A stretch of DNA of 55,641 nt, taken from Vulcanimicrobiota bacterium. Lineage in GTDB: Bacteria > Vulcanimicrobiota > Vulcanimicrobiia > Vulcanimicrobiales > Vulcanimicrobiaceae. A model generated the notes under the pieces. The model saw only the letters and a list, made by a program, of their open reading frames with translations. It had not been told where the DNA came from and made no database searches. The position numbers and the translations under genes were made by a program. Positions within the stretch are counted from its first letter, which is position 1. Every line of letters begins with the position of its first letter. This document shows positions 54,800 through 55,641 of this stretch, piece by piece. The stretch lies in assembly GCA_003136355.1 (NCBI GenBank), contig PLED01000108.1, forward strand, positions 17,365 to 73,005, read 5' to 3'.

Positions 54800-55641
54800 T
54801 TACCTCACCGGTTCCTTGCGCGGAAAGAGTGCGTCGCCGGGAACCGTCAGCGTACCGGCCGCCAACCCGCCCCAGCGTAAAGACGTATCCCAGGCGGCAT
54901 CGATCGGTTCGCCGGCACCAAGCTGCACCCACATTTCGCGCGCCCGGTTGGGCATGAAGGGCGCCAGAAGAATCGCGAGCCAGCGAAGCCCTTCGCAGAG
55001 CTCGTACAAGAGCGCGTCCAGGTCCGCGCCTCGTCCTTCCTTATATAAGACCCACGGCTTGCGTTCGTCGATGGCGCGGTTGAGGGCGGTGACGAGCTCC
55101 CAGATCGCTTCGAGCGCCTCGCGGAACTGCAGACGCAAGATCAGTTCGCGCACGCGCGGGCCTAAATCGGCGAAGCGCTCGGCAAGTTCGCCGGAGACGG
55201 CCTGCGGCACCAAACTCTCGCGGTACTGCGCGAGCATCGAAAGCGACCGCCGAAGCAAGTTGCCCAGATCGTTTCCCAAATCGCTGTTGAAGCGCTGCAC
55301 GATTTTTTCTTCGGAGTACGAGAAGTCGCTGCCGAAGGGCGCTTCACGAAGGAGAAAATACCGTAGCGCGTCGGCGCCGAACCGTTCCGCGAGCGCGAAC
55401 GGATCGACCGCATTGCCGCGGCTCTTGCCGATCTTCTCGCCTTCGAGCGTGATCCAGCCGTGCGCGAAGACGAGCTCGGGCGCGGGCGCGCCGATGCTCC
55501 ACAGCATCGCGGGCCATATCAGCGTGTGAAAGCGCGCAATTTCTTTGCCGACGAGCTGCACGCTCGCGGGCCAAAACGTTTTCATCTCCGGGCCGTCGGG
55601 CCAGCCGAGCGCCGAGATGTAGTTCAGCAGCGCGTCGAACC
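54800..55641 (-). CDS. metG: Methionyl-tRNA synthetase (5' end outside the window)
   Basis: FWPASVQLVGKEIARFHTLIWPAML, FAHGWITLEGEKIGKSRGNAVDPF, ALRYFLLREAPFGSDFSYS; frame continues to the window edge. Confidence 0.93.
   Translation of the reverse strand, partial: FDALLNYISALGWPDGPEMKTFWPASVQLVGKEIARFHTLIWPAMLWSIGAPAPELVFAHGWITLEGEKIGKSRGNAVDPFALAERFGADALRYFLLREAPFGSDFSYSEEKIVQRFNSDLGNDLGNLLRRSLSMLAQYRESLVPQAVSGELAERFADLGPRVRELILRLQFREALEAIWELVTALNRAIDERKPWVLYKEGRGADLDALLYELCEGLRWLAILLAPFMPNRAREMWVQLGAGEPIDAAWDTSLRWGGLAAGTLTVPGDALFPRKEPVR

Noticed and set aside
1-55641. CRISPR arrays, tRNA/rRNA genes, phage or IS transposases
   Set aside because: No regularly spaced direct repeats, no RNA-gene signatures recognised and no transposase/integrase ORFs
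54800-55641. Variant KMSKS (KIGKS) in MetRS as unusual
   Set aside because: Conservative variation seen in class-I synthetases; gene is partial here so not pursued

Overview
GC-rich bacterial chromosomal window of 55.6 kb with dense, operon-like gene order. It has no rRNA, tRNA, CRISPR array or transposase that I can support. Possibly a Candidatus Eremiobacterota/WPS-2-like lineage, but that is a low-confidence inference from gene content. Main blocks: (1) a Sco / blue-copper / single-heme outer-membrane protein / two-component cluster; (2) split transketolase; (3) carotenoid oxygenase, rpsO, SDRs, hotdog thioesterase, DJ-1/PfpI; (4) a four-gene pncB - degenerate ABC NBD - membrane protein - DUF7674-like operon; (5) polX, fdhD, beta-propeller phosphoesterase, ilvE, class-A beta-lactamase-fold protein; (6) a BmpA-type nucleoside ABC importer; (7) a DUF5069::AI-2E-transporter fusion, arginase, TonB, glutaredoxin; (8) a heme/siroheme operon (cobA-hemD, hemA, rex, hemL, mobA-like, hemB, sirC-hemC-half-hemD fusion); (9) a bc-complex, cytochrome c maturation, Tat and quinone cluster; (10) PLD-like, tatD, GGDEF, metG. 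The most noteworthy observations are: apparent CTG initiation of hemB (and probably of the ABC ATPase), unusual domain fusions, a Qo-motif substitution (PAWY) in a cytochrome b-c fusion, a catalytically degenerate ABC NBD coupled to pncB, and a modular dispersed repeat whose internal hairpin stems vary in sequence but keep perfect pairing. Two inverted copies of that repeat flank a small ORF, and one of them supplies the tatD stop codon.
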